Notes: generated by a model not told the origin, from the sequence alone. A stretch of DNA of 64,000 nucleotides from Paucibacter aquatile (GCF_002885975.1 NZ_POSP01000003.1:992001-1056000); one strand, 5' to 3'. Numbered from the stretch's first letter, positions 42,154 to 51,518 are shown. A program made the numbers and translations.

Positions 42154-42525
42154 TCAACCTCGCAACAGACGCTGCTCTCGCCGCTCGCGGGGCGCAAAGG
42201 CGTCGCACAGCAGCTTCATCAGGCGCTCCGCTGAGGCGCTGTTGTCGCCCATGAGGTTGCAGACGTAGACATCGAGCGTCACGCCCCCCAACTCGGGCCA
42301 GGTGTGGATGGCCAGATGAGATTCGGCCAGGAGCACCACGCCCGTGATGCCGCTCTGCTCACAGCCAGGCGCGACCTCGAAACGATGGAACAACTCAGCC
42401 ACGGCGCCCAGACCTGCCGCTTGCACGGCATCGCGGCACAGGCGGCCGAGAGCCTCTGGGTCCAGCATCAGAGGCGATTGCGGGTCGCAGCCACGCAGAT
42501 CGGCAGTCAGGTGCAAGCCCTGCAC
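42154..42525 (-). CDS. speD: S-adenosylmethionine decarboxylase proenzyme
   Basis: Makes decarboxylated S-adenosylmethionine for aminopropyl transfer in polyamine synthesis. The 123-residue proenzyme is of the short class 1B (SpeH-type). Self-cleavage before Ser69 in ESHLAIHTWPE creates the pyruvoyl group; Cys and the VYVCNLMGDN block downstream are also conserved. No spermidine synthase gene is adjacent. Its start lies 15 nt after the moaD stop in the same direction. Confidence 0.95.
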   Translation of the reverse strand: MQGLHLTADLRGCDPQSPLMLDPEALGRLCRDAVQAAGLGAVAELFHRFEVAPGCEQSGITGVVLLAESHLAIHTWPELGGVTLDVYVCNLMGDNSASAERLMKLLCDAFAPRERREQRLLRG

Positions 42526-42540
42526 GGCAGCCTCAGCGAC

Positions 42541-42798
42541 TCAACCGCCGGTGACTGGCGGGAAAAAAGCCAGCTCGGCATCGGCAGGGATGACGGCCGA
42601 ATCGCTGGCCACCATCTGCTGGTTCAGCGCGCAGCGCACGGCACGCCCGGGCGCCAAGGCTTCGGCATGCACGGCAGAGCGGGCGCAGAGCTGGGCCCGG
42701 AGCGCCGCCACGCTGGTTCCCGCAGGTATCTCCAGCCGCTCACCCGAACCCAGTTGCTCACGCAGCGAGGCGAAGAATTTCAGCTGCACCTGAATCAT
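42541..42798 (-). CDS. moaD: Molybdopterin synthase small subunit (MoaD)
   Basis: The ubiquitin-like sulfur carrier of molybdopterin synthase, which donates sulfur from a C-terminal thiocarboxylate. The product ends in the required FFPPVTGG and starts MIQVQLKFFASLRE, about 85 residues. GAGGG lies 7 nt before this ATG; an alternative ATG 18 nt upstream overlaps the moeA stop (ATGA) and would add MSEGVA. The large subunit moaE is not in this window next to it. Confidence 0.93.
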   Translation of the reverse strand: MIQVQLKFFASLREQLGSGERLEIPAGTSVAALRAQLCARSAVHAEALAPGRAVRCALNQQMVASDSAVIPADAELAFFPPVTGG

Positions 42799-42812
42799 GG
42801 CCACGCCCTCGC

Positions 42813-44072
42813 TCATGACAGCAACTCGCTGAACGGCAGAAAGCGCACCGTGTCGCCGGGCGCGATGCTGCGACCCGAGGGGTTGTCCACCAAGCCGTCG
42901 CCCCAAACCGCCGAGCTGAGGACGCCCGAGCTTTGGTTGGCAAACAGATCCAGGCCGCCCGCCTCATTGAGGCGGGCACGCAGAAACTCCTGGCGCCGGT
43001 CAGCCCGGGGCCAGTTGAAATCGGCGCGCAAGGCGTAGGCACGAGGATGCAAGCGGGTGGCACCCTGCAAGCGCAGGATCACCGGCCGCACCAGCAGGCA
43101 GAAGGTGACCAGGCTGGCGACCGGATTACCGGGCAGACCGATGAACCACGCCGAACCGCCATCGTGATTTCGGCGCACCGAACCGAAGGCCAAGGGCTTG
43201 CCGGGCTTGATGGCGATCTGCCAGAGCTCCAGCTGGCCTTCCGCTTGCACGGCCGGCCGCAGATGGTCCTCCTCACCAACCGAGACGCCGCCCGAAGTAA
43301 TGATGAGGTCGGCCTGCGCTGCAGCATCGCGCAAAGCGGCACGGGTGGCATCCAGACGGTCGGGCACGATGCCCAGGTCCAGCACCTCACAACCCAGGCC
43401 TTGCAGCAGGCCACGCAGAGTGAAACGGTTGGAGTTGTAGATGGCGCCGGGGCGCAGCGGCTCGCCGGGCATCACCAGCTCATCGCCGGTGGAAAACAGC
43501 GCCACGCGCGGGCGCCGCGCCACTTTCAGCTGTGCTGCGCCGACCGAAGCGGCCAGGCCCAGGCCCGCCGGATCCAGGCGGCTGCCGACCGAGAGCACAG
43601 TGGCGCCACGCTCCACATCCTCGCCGCGGCGGCGGATGGCATTGCCCAACTCGGGCACGCTCAAGAAACGCACAGCGCCCAGGCCCTCGCCCGGCACAGC
43701 CTCGCACTGCTCCTGCATCAGCACGGTGTCGGCACCCACCGGCACTTGCGCACCGGTGAAGATGCGCGCAGCCGTGCCCGGCAGGTGTGCGGCACCAACC
43801 ACGCCGGCGGGCACACGCTGCGCCACCGGCAAAACCGTACCCGGCTCGCGCACATCGGCCGCGCAAAAAGCATAGCCGTCCATGGCCGAGTTGTCGGCGG
43901 GCGGCACATCAAGCAAGGACACCACGTCCTGACTGAGCACGCGGCCCAGGGCCTCGGCCGTGAGCAGCATTTCACTCCGACCCAGTGGCTGAACGGCGGC
44001 CAGCAAACGAGCCAGGGCTTCATCCAGCGGCAACATGGCCGGCTTGGCCTTGGAAGCAAGACGTTCAGACAT
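42813..44072 (-). CDS. moeA: Molybdopterin molybdenumtransferase
   Basis: Inserts molybdate into adenylated molybdopterin. The 419-residue protein has the expected PPADNSAMDGYAF near residue 60, GAQVPVGADTVLMQE near 110-125, the MoCF-binding block DLIITSGGVSVGEEDHL near 245-260 and KPGKPLAFG near 280, then the C-terminal beta-barrel domain. Its start overlaps the thrC stop by 8 nt, and its stop meets moaD, so thrC, moeA and moaD are translated in series. Confidence 0.96.
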   Translation of the reverse strand: MSERLASKAKPAMLPLDEALARLLAAVQPLGRSEMLLTAEALGRVLSQDVVSLLDVPPADNSAMDGYAFCAADVREPGTVLPVAQRVPAGVVGAAHLPGTAARIFTGAQVPVGADTVLMQEQCEAVPGEGLGAVRFLSVPELGNAIRRRGEDVERGATVLSVGSRLDPAGLGLAASVGAAQLKVARRPRVALFSTGDELVMPGEPLRPGAIYNSNRFTLRGLLQGLGCEVLDLGIVPDRLDATRAALRDAAAQADLIITSGGVSVGEEDHLRPAVQAEGQLELWQIAIKPGKPLAFGSVRRNHDGGSAWFIGLPGNPVASLVTFCLLVRPVILRLQGATRLHPRAYALRADFNWPRADRRQEFLRARLNEAGGLDLFANQSSGVLSSAVWGDGLVDNPSGRSIAPGDTVRFLPFSELLS

Positions 44073-45471
44073 GGGCTTCGATGAAACGCTGAACGCCAGC
44101 CACATCGACCGGCATCACCACCACCCGTTTGGGCAGGGACTCGATGTGCTCCAGGCCGGCCGGCCGCGGCGGCGCTGTGCCCAGCGCCTCTTCGATGGTG
44201 GCGGCGAACTTGACCGGCAAAGCCGTCTCCAGCACCAGCATGGTCACACCCGGCTCGCGGCGCTCTTGTGCCACCTTGAGGCCATCGGCCGTGTGGGTGT
44301 CCACCACCACGCCATAGCGTGCATGGGTGCTGCGGATGGTGGCCAGGCGGTCGGCATGGCTGCTGCGGCCGGACTGGAAGCCATAACGCGCGATCTCGGC
44401 ATGCTCGCCGGCGCTGATCTGGAAGCGCCCTTCGCGGGCGATGGCCTCGCCGAACAAGGCCTTGGTGCGCGCTCCATCGCGACCCAGCAGATCGAACACA
44501 AAACGCTCGAAATTGCTGGCCTTGGAAATATCCATGGACGGGCTCGAGGTCTCGTGTGTCTCGGCGCTGCCTCGCACACGGTAAACGCCGGTGCGGAAGA
44601 ACTCGTCCAGCACATCGTTCTCGTTGGTGGCCACCACCAGCTGCGCAATCGGCAGGCCCATCATGCGCGCCACATGGCCGGCGCAGACATTGCCGAAATT
44701 GCCCGAGGGCACGGTGAAGCTGACCCGCTCGGTGTTGCTCGTCGTGGCCTGGAAGTAGCCGGCGAAGTAGTACACCACCTGGGCCAGCAGACGCGCCCAG
44801 TTGATCGAATTGACGGTGCCGATCTGGTACTTGCGCTTGAATTCGAGGTCATTGCTGACCGCCTTGACGATGTCCTGGCAGTCGTCGAACACGCCCTCGA
44901 TGGCGATGTTGTGGATGTTGGCATCCTGCAGGCTGAACATCTGCGCCTGCTGGAAGGGGCTCATGCGACCATGAGGGCTGAGCATGAAGACGTTCACACC
45001 CGCCTTGCCGCGCATGGCGTACTCGGCCGCGCTGCCGGTGTCGCCCGAAGTGGCGCCCAGAATGTTGAGCGTCTGGCCGCGCCGGCCCAACTCGTACTCG
45101 AAGAGCTGGCCCAGCAGCTGCATGGCCATGTCCTTGAAGGCCAGGGTCGGGCCGTTGGACAGGGCTTGCAGGGCCAAGCCCGGCTCCAGGGTCTTGAGCG
45201 GCGTGATCTCGGGCGTGCCGAACACGGCCTCGGTGTAGGTGCGGCGGGTGATGGCGCGCAGGTCTTCGGCCGGGATGTCGTCGATGTAGAGCGACAGGAT
45301 CTCAAAGGCCAGATCGGCATAAGCCAGACCGCGCCAGCGCGTCAGCGTGGCATCGTCCACCTGCGGGTAATGCGTGGGCAGGTACAGGCCGCCATCGGGC
45401 GCCAGGCCCTCCAGCAGGATGTCGCAGAAGCGGCGCTCAGTTTGGTCGCCGCGGGTGCTGATGTATCGCAT
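44065..45471 (-). CDS. thrC: Threonine synthase
   Basis: A PLP enzyme that converts O-phosphohomoserine to threonine. The 468-residue protein has the family N-terminus MRYISTRGD, the Schiff-base lysine in LAFKDMAMQL around residue 115, and the phosphate-binding ATSGDTGSA. It follows hom, separated by only 5 nt, so the last steps of threonine synthesis are co-expressed. A TTG codon 9 nt upstream is a less likely start. Confidence 0.97.
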   Translation of the reverse strand: MRYISTRGDQTERRFCDILLEGLAPDGGLYLPTHYPQVDDATLTRWRGLAYADLAFEILSLYIDDIPAEDLRAITRRTYTEAVFGTPEITPLKTLEPGLALQALSNGPTLAFKDMAMQLLGQLFEYELGRRGQTLNILGATSGDTGSAAEYAMRGKAGVNVFMLSPHGRMSPFQQAQMFSLQDANIHNIAIEGVFDDCQDIVKAVSNDLEFKRKYQIGTVNSINWARLLAQVVYYFAGYFQATTSNTERVSFTVPSGNFGNVCAGHVARMMGLPIAQLVVATNENDVLDEFFRTGVYRVRGSAETHETSSPSMDISKASNFERFVFDLLGRDGARTKALFGEAIAREGRFQISAGEHAEIARYGFQSGRSSHADRLATIRSTHARYGVVVDTHTADGLKVAQERREPGVTMLVLETALPVKFAATIEEALGTAPPRPAGLEHIESLPKRVVVMPVDVAGVQRFIEAHV

Positions 45472-45476
45472 GCTCG

Positions 45477-46790
45477 TCAAGCCAATTCTTCCTTGCGCAG
45501 GCGCACGATGGGCGCGAGCACGGTGTTCAGACCTTGCATCTGAGCCAGGGCTCGGTTCATGCGGCCTTCCTGGGTCTCGTGGGTCAGGATGATCAGGTCG
45601 GTCTGGCGCTCGCCCTCGTTGGATTCGCGCTGCAGCACGGCGTCGATCGAGATGTCGTGCTCGGCCAGGATGGTGGTGATGCGCGAGAGCACACCGGCCT
45701 CGTCGGCCACGCGCAGACGCAGGTAATAGCTGGTCAGCACCTCGGCCATGGGCAAGATGGCGGTGTCGCTCATCGCGTCGGGCTGGAAGGCCAGATGCGG
45801 CACCCGGTGGTCGGGGTCGGCGGTGTGCAAGCGAGTGATATCCACCAGATCGGCGATCACGGCCGAAGCGGTCGGCTCGGCGCCGGCGCCCTTGCCGTAG
45901 TAAAGCGTGGTGCCGACGGCATCGCCCTGCACCACCACGGCGTTCATCGCGCCTTCAACATTGGCAATCAGGCGGCTCATGGGCACCAGAGTCGGGTGCA
46001 CGCGCAGCTCGATGCCCGTGTCCCGGCGGCGGGTCAGGCCCAGGAGCTTGATGCGGTAGCCCAGCTGCTCGGCGTACTTGATGTCGGCGGCCTGCAGCTG
46101 GCTGATGCCTTCCACATGGGCTTTGTCGAACTGCACCGGCACGCCAAAGGCGATGGCGCTCATCAGCGTCAGCTTGTGGGCGGCGTCCACGCCTTCGACG
46201 TCAAAGGTCGGGTCGGCCTCGGCATAGCCCAGGCGCTGGGCTTCTTTCAGCACGGTGGCGAAGTCCAGGCCCTTGCTGCGCATCTCGGACAGGATGAAAT
46301 TGGTGGTGCCGTTGATGATGCCGGCGATCCACTCGATGCGGTTGGCGGTCAGGCCTTCGCGCAAGGCCTTGATGATGGGGATGCCGCCGGCCACAGCCGC
46401 TTCAAACGCGACCATCACACCCTTGGCGCGCGCAGCGGCAAAGATCTCGGTGCCATGCACGGCCAGCAGCGCCTTGTTGGCGGTGACCACATGCTTGCCC
46501 TGGGCGATGGCTTCCAGCACCAGGCTGCGGGCCAGATCGCAGCCGCCGATGGTTTCGACCACGATGTCGATCTCGGGGTTGCGGATGATCTCGAAGGGGT
46601 CGGCGGTGACCACCACATCGGCATCGCCCACGATCTGGCGCGCCTGGGCCAGGTCACGACGGCACACCATGGTGACCTCGATGCCGCGGCCCGCGCGGCC
46701 CTTGATCTCCGCCTGATTGCGACGCAGCACATGGAAGGTGCCACTGCCCACGGTGCCAATGCCGAGGAGGCCGACTTTGATCGCTTTCAT
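45477..46790 (-). CDS. hom: Homoserine dehydrogenase
   Basis: Reduces aspartate semialdehyde to homoserine. The 437-residue enzyme has the NAD(P) fold KVGLLGIGTVGSG at the N-terminus, KHVVTANKALLA near 100, INGTTNFILSEM near 170 and the catalytic-domain block AEADPTFDVEGVDAAHKL. A C-terminal ACT domain (VADEAGVLSRITTILAEHDISI ends near 380) should mediate threonine inhibition. The start MKAIKVGLLG is by family; an upstream GTG at 46814 is possible. It lies 55 nt after the aminotransferase gene. Confidence 0.96.
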   Translation of the reverse strand: MKAIKVGLLGIGTVGSGTFHVLRRNQAEIKGRAGRGIEVTMVCRRDLAQARQIVGDADVVVTADPFEIIRNPEIDIVVETIGGCDLARSLVLEAIAQGKHVVTANKALLAVHGTEIFAAARAKGVMVAFEAAVAGGIPIIKALREGLTANRIEWIAGIINGTTNFILSEMRSKGLDFATVLKEAQRLGYAEADPTFDVEGVDAAHKLTLMSAIAFGVPVQFDKAHVEGISQLQAADIKYAEQLGYRIKLLGLTRRRDTGIELRVHPTLVPMSRLIANVEGAMNAVVVQGDAVGTTLYYGKGAGAEPTASAVIADLVDITRLHTADPDHRVPHLAFQPDAMSDTAILPMAEVLTSYYLRLRVADEAGVLSRITTILAEHDISIDAVLQRESNEGERQTDLIILTHETQEGRMNRALAQMQGLNTVLAPIVRLRKEELA

Positions 46791-46845
46791 GCTGTCTGTC
46801 ACTTTGCTGTTCACGTTTCGAAGAAAACAAACCCGGGAGGGCGGC

Positions 46846-48072
46846 TCAGGTGCCGTGGCGCTTGCGGTATTGGGCCAGGAAGCGTTCGATGCGGCCGATC
46901 GCTTCCTTCAAGTCGTCGGAATTGGGCAAGAAGACCAGGCGGAAGTGATCGGGCGCCACCCAGTTGAAACCCGTACCCTGGACGATCAGCACCTTCTCCT
47001 CGGCCAGCAACTCGTAGGCAAACTGCTGGTCGTCCGCGATCGGGTAGACCTGGGGGTCCAGGCGCGGGAACATGTAGAGCGCTGCCTTGGGCTTGACCAC
47101 GCTGACGCCCGGGATCTGACTCAGCAGCTCGTAGGCCAGATCGCGCTGGCGGCACAGGCGGCCGGTCGGGGCGACCAGGTCCTTGATGCTCTGGTAACCG
47201 CCCAGGGCGGTCTGGATGGCCAGCTGGCCCGGCGTGTTGGAACACAGACGCAGCGAGGCCAGCATGTTCAGGCCCTCGATGTAGTCGCGGGCATGGCGCT
47301 TTTCGCCGCTGACCACCATCCAGCCGGCGCGGTAGCCGCAGGAGCGATAGTTCTTGGACAGGCCGTTGAAGGTCACAAACAGCACATCATCGGCCAGGCT
47401 GGCCATGCTGGTGTGCGTGTTGCCGTCGTACAAGGTCTTGTCGTAGATCTCGTCCGCGAAGATCAAGAGCTGGTGGCGGCGGGCGATCTCGATGATGCCC
47501 AGCAAGAGGTCGTCCGGGTACAGCGCCCCGGTCGGGTTGTTGGGGTTGCAGACCATGATGGCGCGGGTGCGCGGCGTGATCTTGGACTCGATGTCGTCCA
47601 GGTCGGGCAGCCAGCCCGCGCCCTCGTCGCAGAGGTAATGGACCGGCTTGCCGCCGGACAGGCCCACCACCGCGGTGTAGAGCGGGAAGTCAGGTGCGGG
47701 GATCAGCACCTCGTCACCATCGTTGACCAGGGCGTTCATCGCCATCTGGATCAGCTCCGACGCGCCATTGCCCAGGTAGACATCGTCCACCGTCACGCCC
47801 TTGACGCCTTTCTCCTGCGTGTAGTGCACCACGGCCTTGCGCGGGGCAAACAGGCCCTTGCTGTCGGTGTAGCCGGCAGCATCGGGCAGGTTGCGGATCA
47901 TGTCCTGCACGATCTCGTCCGGCGGCATCAGGCCGAAGGCGGCCACATTGCCGATATTCAGCTTGATGATCTTCTGACCCTCATCCTCCATCTGGCGCGC
48001 CTTGTCCAGCACGGGGCCACGGATGTCATAGCTGACGCTGGCGAGCTTGCTGGACTTGGCGATGGGCTTCAA
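46846..48072 (-). CDS. alaA: Pyridoxal-phosphate aminotransferase, AlaA-like
   Basis: A fold-type I aminotransferase of 408 residues that matches E. coli AlaA along its length: SSKLASVSYDIRGPVL, KLNIGNVAAFGL, DSKGLFAPRKAV, NPNNPTGALYP, FADEIYDKTLYD and the PLP-lysine block FNGLSKNYRSCGYRAGW. It should make alanine from pyruvate and glutamate. No ATG fits; a TTG at 48072 is chosen because GAGGAG lies 8 nt upstream and translation then begins (M)KPIAKSSK. It heads the run alaA-hom-thrC-moeA-moaD-speD. Confidence 0.92.
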   Translation of the reverse strand: MKPIAKSSKLASVSYDIRGPVLDKARQMEDEGQKIIKLNIGNVAAFGLMPPDEIVQDMIRNLPDAAGYTDSKGLFAPRKAVVHYTQEKGVKGVTVDDVYLGNGASELIQMAMNALVNDGDEVLIPAPDFPLYTAVVGLSGGKPVHYLCDEGAGWLPDLDDIESKITPRTRAIMVCNPNNPTGALYPDDLLLGIIEIARRHQLLIFADEIYDKTLYDGNTHTSMASLADDVLFVTFNGLSKNYRSCGYRAGWMVVSGEKRHARDYIEGLNMLASLRLCSNTPGQLAIQTALGGYQSIKDLVAPTGRLCRQRDLAYELLSQIPGVSVVKPKAALYMFPRLDPQVYPIADDQQFAYELLAEEKVLIVQGTGFNWVAPDHFRLVFLPNSDDLKEAIGRIERFLAQYRKRHGT

Positions 48073-48292
48073 GACGGGGACTCCTCGGGCGATCTGTGGG
48101 GGCAAGTGGGGCTGGGAAAACTTTGACACTGAGGGACGAGAAGGCCCAGCGGCCCTCATGCTGCAGTGCAAAACCATACAATTTAATCACAGGGCTGCGG
48201 CTGCTCAGGTACCCGCCGCCTGAGAGTACAAGCAAGTGAGCCTTCGCAGCCCCCGGCATGGCCGTCACCCCCACCCCGCCCTCCCCGCCACG

Positions 48293-48667
48293 ATGAAATT
48301 CCAACTCGACGAGCCGCAAGGCGGCAACATCATTTCGCGCCACGACGGGCAAAGCGTTCGGGTCAATGCCGACGAACACCGCAGCAGCGTGCTGGTGCCT
48401 TGGCGCGGCGAGGTGCAGTCCTGGGCGCTGACGCGCTTTGAGGATCTGACAGAAGCGCACTTTGAACAGATCTTGAGCCTGAAGCCCGAGCTGGTGATCT
48501 TTGGCAGCGGCAGCCGCATCCGCTTCGCCAACCCCAAGCTCTACCGCAGCTTGATCGAGGCCCGCATCGGCATCGAAACCATGGACCTGGCGGCGGCCTG
48601 CCGCACCTACAACGTGCTCAGCAGCGAGCATCGCGCCGTGCTTGCAGCCTTGCTGATCGAAGCCTGA
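48293..48667 (+). CDS. Mth938-like domain protein
   Basis: A 124-residue protein of the Mth938/DUF498 family, found from bacteria to human NDUFAF3, where it assists respiratory complex I assembly; the bacterial role is not established. Blocks seen are MKFQLDEPQGGNIISRHDG, VLVPWRGEVQSW and KPELVIFGSGSRIRF. The start at MKFQ is by family. It is divergent from the aminotransferase gene; TACAAT at 48177-48182 could serve as a -10 box for a promoter in this gap. Confidence 0.88.
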   Translation: MKFQLDEPQGGNIISRHDGQSVRVNADEHRSSVLVPWRGEVQSWALTRFEDLTEAHFEQILSLKPELVIFGSGSRIRFANPKLYRSLIEARIGIETMDLAAACRTYNVLSSEHRAVLAALLIEA

Positions 48668-48853
48668 AATACAGAAGCTTTATGGGGCGCTGGAGGCTGC
48701 GCCGAGCGGCTTTGCAAGGGTGATGACACTGCGCAATCCATGCACTTGAAACCCATCCCGGGCTCAATCTGGCACACATCACAAGCGCTGGACCGAGGGC
48801 AATCCCCCTAAATGACGAAGGCGGGCCTCCCGGAGGGGGCTCGCCAAAGGCCG

Positions 48854-48859
48854 TATAAT
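48854..48859 (+). promoter_or_regulatory. Perfect -10 box upstream of bcp
   Basis: TATAAT lies 44 nt before the bcp ATG. No clear -35 box is seen at standard spacing. Confidence 0.45.
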
Positions 48860-48902
48860 CAACGGCTATGCCCAGCCGGGCACATCATACATAGAACGCC
48901 AC

Positions 48903-49382
48903 ATGACGCCAGCGCTCAACAAACCTCTCCCGGAAATTGAAGCCCTTGCCACCGGAGGCGTGAAGTTCACACCACAAACCTTCCTGGGTCAAGCCGTGGT
49001 GCTGTACTTCTACCCGAAGGACAACACTCCCGGTTGTACTACGGAAGCGATGCAATTTCGCGACCGCCACAAGGACTTCGTGAAAGCTGGCGCAGTTGTG
49101 CTGGGTGTTTCACGCGACAACATGGCCTCGCACGACAAGTTCAAGCAGACGCTGGAACTGCCTTTCGAGCTGATCGCGGACACCGAAGAAAAGCTCTGCC
49201 ACATGTTCGGCGTGGTCAAGAACAAGATCATGTACGGCAAGAAGGTCAAGGGCATCGAGCGCTCGACTTTCCTGATCGACGCGTCGGGCGTGCTGCGCGC
49301 CGAATGGCGTGGCATCAAGGTGGCTGGCCATGTGGACGAAGTCCTCAAGGAAGTCAGCGCTCTGAAAAAGGCTGCAGCCTGA
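48903..49382 (+). CDS. bcp: Thioredoxin-dependent peroxiredoxin, Bcp/PrxQ type
   Basis: Reduces hydroperoxides. The 159-residue protein has the peroxidatic Cys45 in NTPGCTTEAMQFRD. A resolving Cys five residues later, typical of E. coli Bcp, is absent; another Cys occurs at KLCHMFG, so it may be a 1-Cys or atypical form. YFYPKD and GVSRDNMASHDKF are further family blocks. A strong terminator follows. Confidence 0.95.
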   Translation: MTPALNKPLPEIEALATGGVKFTPQTFLGQAVVLYFYPKDNTPGCTTEAMQFRDRHKDFVKAGAVVLGVSRDNMASHDKFKQTLELPFELIADTEEKLCHMFGVVKNKIMYGKKVKGIERSTFLIDASGVLRAEWRGIKVAGHVDEVLKEVSALKKAAA

Positions 49383-49404
49383 TTCAGCGAGCCTTGCGAC
49401 TAGC

Positions 49405-49441
49405 AAAAGCCGATTCGGGCCCTGCCCGCATCGGCTTTTTT
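49405..49441 (+). terminator. Terminator after bcp
   Basis: An outer 10-bp stem (49405-49414 with 49430-49439) encloses CGGGC/GCCCG, followed by TTTTTT. Confidence 0.9.
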
Positions 49442-49531
49442 CATGCCCGCGCATTTGGGCGGCGGCGTCACCGGCTTTGTGCATAATGGATTCATGCCCG
49501 AGAGCCGCGAAGCCCAAGAACAAACACCATC

Positions 49532-49566
49532 AAGCCGCACAGCAGCCTGTGCGGCTTTTTGCTTTT
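49532..49566 (+). terminator. Terminator hairpin inside the phoH leader
   Basis: AAGCCGCACAG (49532-49542) pairs with CTGTGCGGCTT (49547-49557) around a 4-nt loop, followed by TTTGCTTTTTT. It stands 98 nt before the phoH ATG and 91 nt after the bcp terminator, so a second short transcript must end here. Confidence 0.85.
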
Positions 49567-49663
49567 TTCGGCCGCCTGCTTCGTCATCAGCCTCCCGGCC
49601 TGCCGTCACGGCTTTTCTTCCCGACTGCGTGGTGAGCTTCACCTCACCCGAACACTGAGCACC

Positions 49664-51445
49664 ATGCCACTGCCCAAGCCCCCGACCAAACGCGCCGCCC
49701 GCCTCGAGCCCACCGCCTTTGCAAACACCTTGGCGGTGAGCCCCAGCACCAAAGCCGAGACCCCGATCGCCAAAACCAGCAGCCGCAGCCTGGCCGCCCC
49801 CAAGCTGAGCGCCGCGCCCACAGCTGCACCCGCACCCGCCACTGCCACAGTGAGTGGCCGCAGTCCTGCCGCCAAGACCCGCAACGCTGCAAAACCAGCT
49901 GCCACACCGACCTTGCCGGTGGACGCCCTGGCGCCCACCATCTACCCCGCTGACAAGCCCAAGGCCAGCAAGCCCACGCCCGAAAGCGCCGGCAAGACCA
50001 GCGGCACTGCCAAGCCGGCCAAGGCCAGCAAGAAGGCCGGCAGCACAGCACCCAAGCTCTTTGTGCTCGACACCAATGTGCTGATGCACGACCCGATGAG
50101 CTTGTTCCGCTTCGAGGAACACGACATCTACCTGCCCATGATCACGCTCGAAGAGCTGGACGGGCACAAAAAGGGCATGACCGAAGTGGCGCGCAATGTG
50201 CGCCAGGTCAGCCGCGAACTGGACAATCTGGCCGGGGGCCTGAAGAGCAGCGGCATCGAGGAAATGGCCAAGGGCCTGCCCCTGGATCACACCGGCCACC
50301 GCGAAGCCGGCGGCAAGCTGTTCTTCCAGACCCAGCTGATCGACACACCCCTGCCAGCCGGCCTGCCCCAGGGCAAGGCCGACAACCAGATCCTGGCCGT
50401 GGTGCAGGCGCTGAAGATCCAGCAGCCCGAGCGCGAAGTGGTCCTGGTGTCCAAGGACATCAATATGCGCATCAAGGCGCGTGCCCTGGGCCTGCCGGCC
50501 GAGGACTACCGCAATGACAAAACGCTGGAAGACTCCGATCTGCTCTACACCGGCGTGCAAGCCCTGCCGGCCGACTTCTGGGAGCGCCATGGCAAGACCA
50601 TGGAAAGCTGGCAGCAAGGCGGCCTGACTTACTACCGCATCAGCGGCCCCCTGGTGCCTTCGCTGCTGGTCAACGAGCTGGTCTACCTGGAAGCGCCCGG
50701 CGCCGTGCCGCTCTATGCCAAGGTGCTGGAGATCACCGGCAAGACCGCCGTGCTGCGCACGCTCAAAGACTACGGCAATCAGAAGCATTCGGTCTGGGGC
50801 GTGACCGCCCGCAACCGCGAGCAGAACTTCGCCCTCAACCTGCTGCTCGACCCCGACTGCGACTTCGTCACCCTGACCGGCACAGCCGGCACCGGCAAGA
50901 CGCTGATGACCCTGGCCGCCGGCCTCTCGCAGGTACTGGACGAGCGCCGCTACAGCGAGATCATCGTCACGCGCGTGACCGTGCCTGTGGGCGAGGACAT
51001 CGGCTTCCTGCCCGGCACCGAAGAGGAAAAGATGAGCCCCTGGATGGGCGCCCTGGACGACAACCTCGAAGTGCTGGCCCGCGGCGACAGCGCCGCCGGC
51101 GAATGGGGCCGTGCCGCCACCAACGACCTGGTGCGCAGCAAGATCAAGATCAAGAGCTTGAACTTCATGCGCGGCCGCACGTTCCTGAATAAGTTCGTCA
51201 TCATCGACGAGGCGCAAAACCTGACGCCCAAGCAGATGAAGACCTTGATCACCCGCGCCGGCCCCGGCACCAAGATCGTCTGCCTGGGCAACCTCGCGCA
51301 GATCGACACGCCCTACCTGACCGAAGGCAGCTCGGGCCTGACCTATGCCGTGGACCGCTTCAAGGGCTGGGCCCACAGCGGCCATGTCACGCTGGCGCGC
51401 GGCGAACGCTCGCGTCTGGCAGACTTTGCCTCCGAGGTGCTCTGA
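49664..51445 (+). CDS. PIN-domain PhoH-type ATPase/ribonuclease
   Basis: A 593-residue fusion of a PIN nuclease and a PhoH helicase-like ATPase (PhoH2/YlaK-like). The first 125 residues are an Ala/Pro/Lys-rich, low-complexity tail. PIN begins with FVLDTNVLMHD (D136) and includes DNQILAVV; PhoH has Walker A GTAGTGKT with K412, then VPVGEDIGFLPGT and the Walker B FVIIDEAQNLTP. Relatives act as RNA helicase-nucleases. The long disordered N-terminus is unusual for the family and the ATG at 49664 was chosen as the first Met after a plausible gap; the PIN domain itself starts much later. Confidence 0.93.
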   Translation: MPLPKPPTKRAARLEPTAFANTLAVSPSTKAETPIAKTSSRSLAAPKLSAAPTAAPAPATATVSGRSPAAKTRNAAKPAATPTLPVDALAPTIYPADKPKASKPTPESAGKTSGTAKPAKASKKAGSTAPKLFVLDTNVLMHDPMSLFRFEEHDIYLPMITLEELDGHKKGMTEVARNVRQVSRELDNLAGGLKSSGIEEMAKGLPLDHTGHREAGGKLFFQTQLIDTPLPAGLPQGKADNQILAVVQALKIQQPEREVVLVSKDINMRIKARALGLPAEDYRNDKTLEDSDLLYTGVQALPADFWERHGKTMESWQQGGLTYYRISGPLVPSLLVNELVYLEAPGAVPLYAKVLEITGKTAVLRTLKDYGNQKHSVWGVTARNREQNFALNLLLDPDCDFVTLTGTAGTGKTLMTLAAGLSQVLDERRYSEIIVTRVTVPVGEDIGFLPGTEEEKMSPWMGALDDNLEVLARGDSAAGEWGRAATNDLVRSKIKIKSLNFMRGRTFLNKFVIIDEAQNLTPKQMKTLITRAGPGTKIVCLGNLAQIDTPYLTEGSSGLTYAVDRFKGWAHSGHVTLARGERSRLADFASEVL

Positions 51446-51473
51446 GCACCTGGCACCGATCGCAAATTTTCCG

Positions 51474-51502
51474 GGGCGGCTTCAGCCGCCCTTTTTCTTT
51501 TT
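51474..51502 (+). terminator. Terminator after phoH
   Basis: GGGCGGC (51474-51480) pairs with GCCGCCC (51485-51491) around TTCA, followed by TTTTTCTTTTT. Confidence 0.9.
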
Positions 51503-51518
51503 GCAGCCTGATCCCGAC

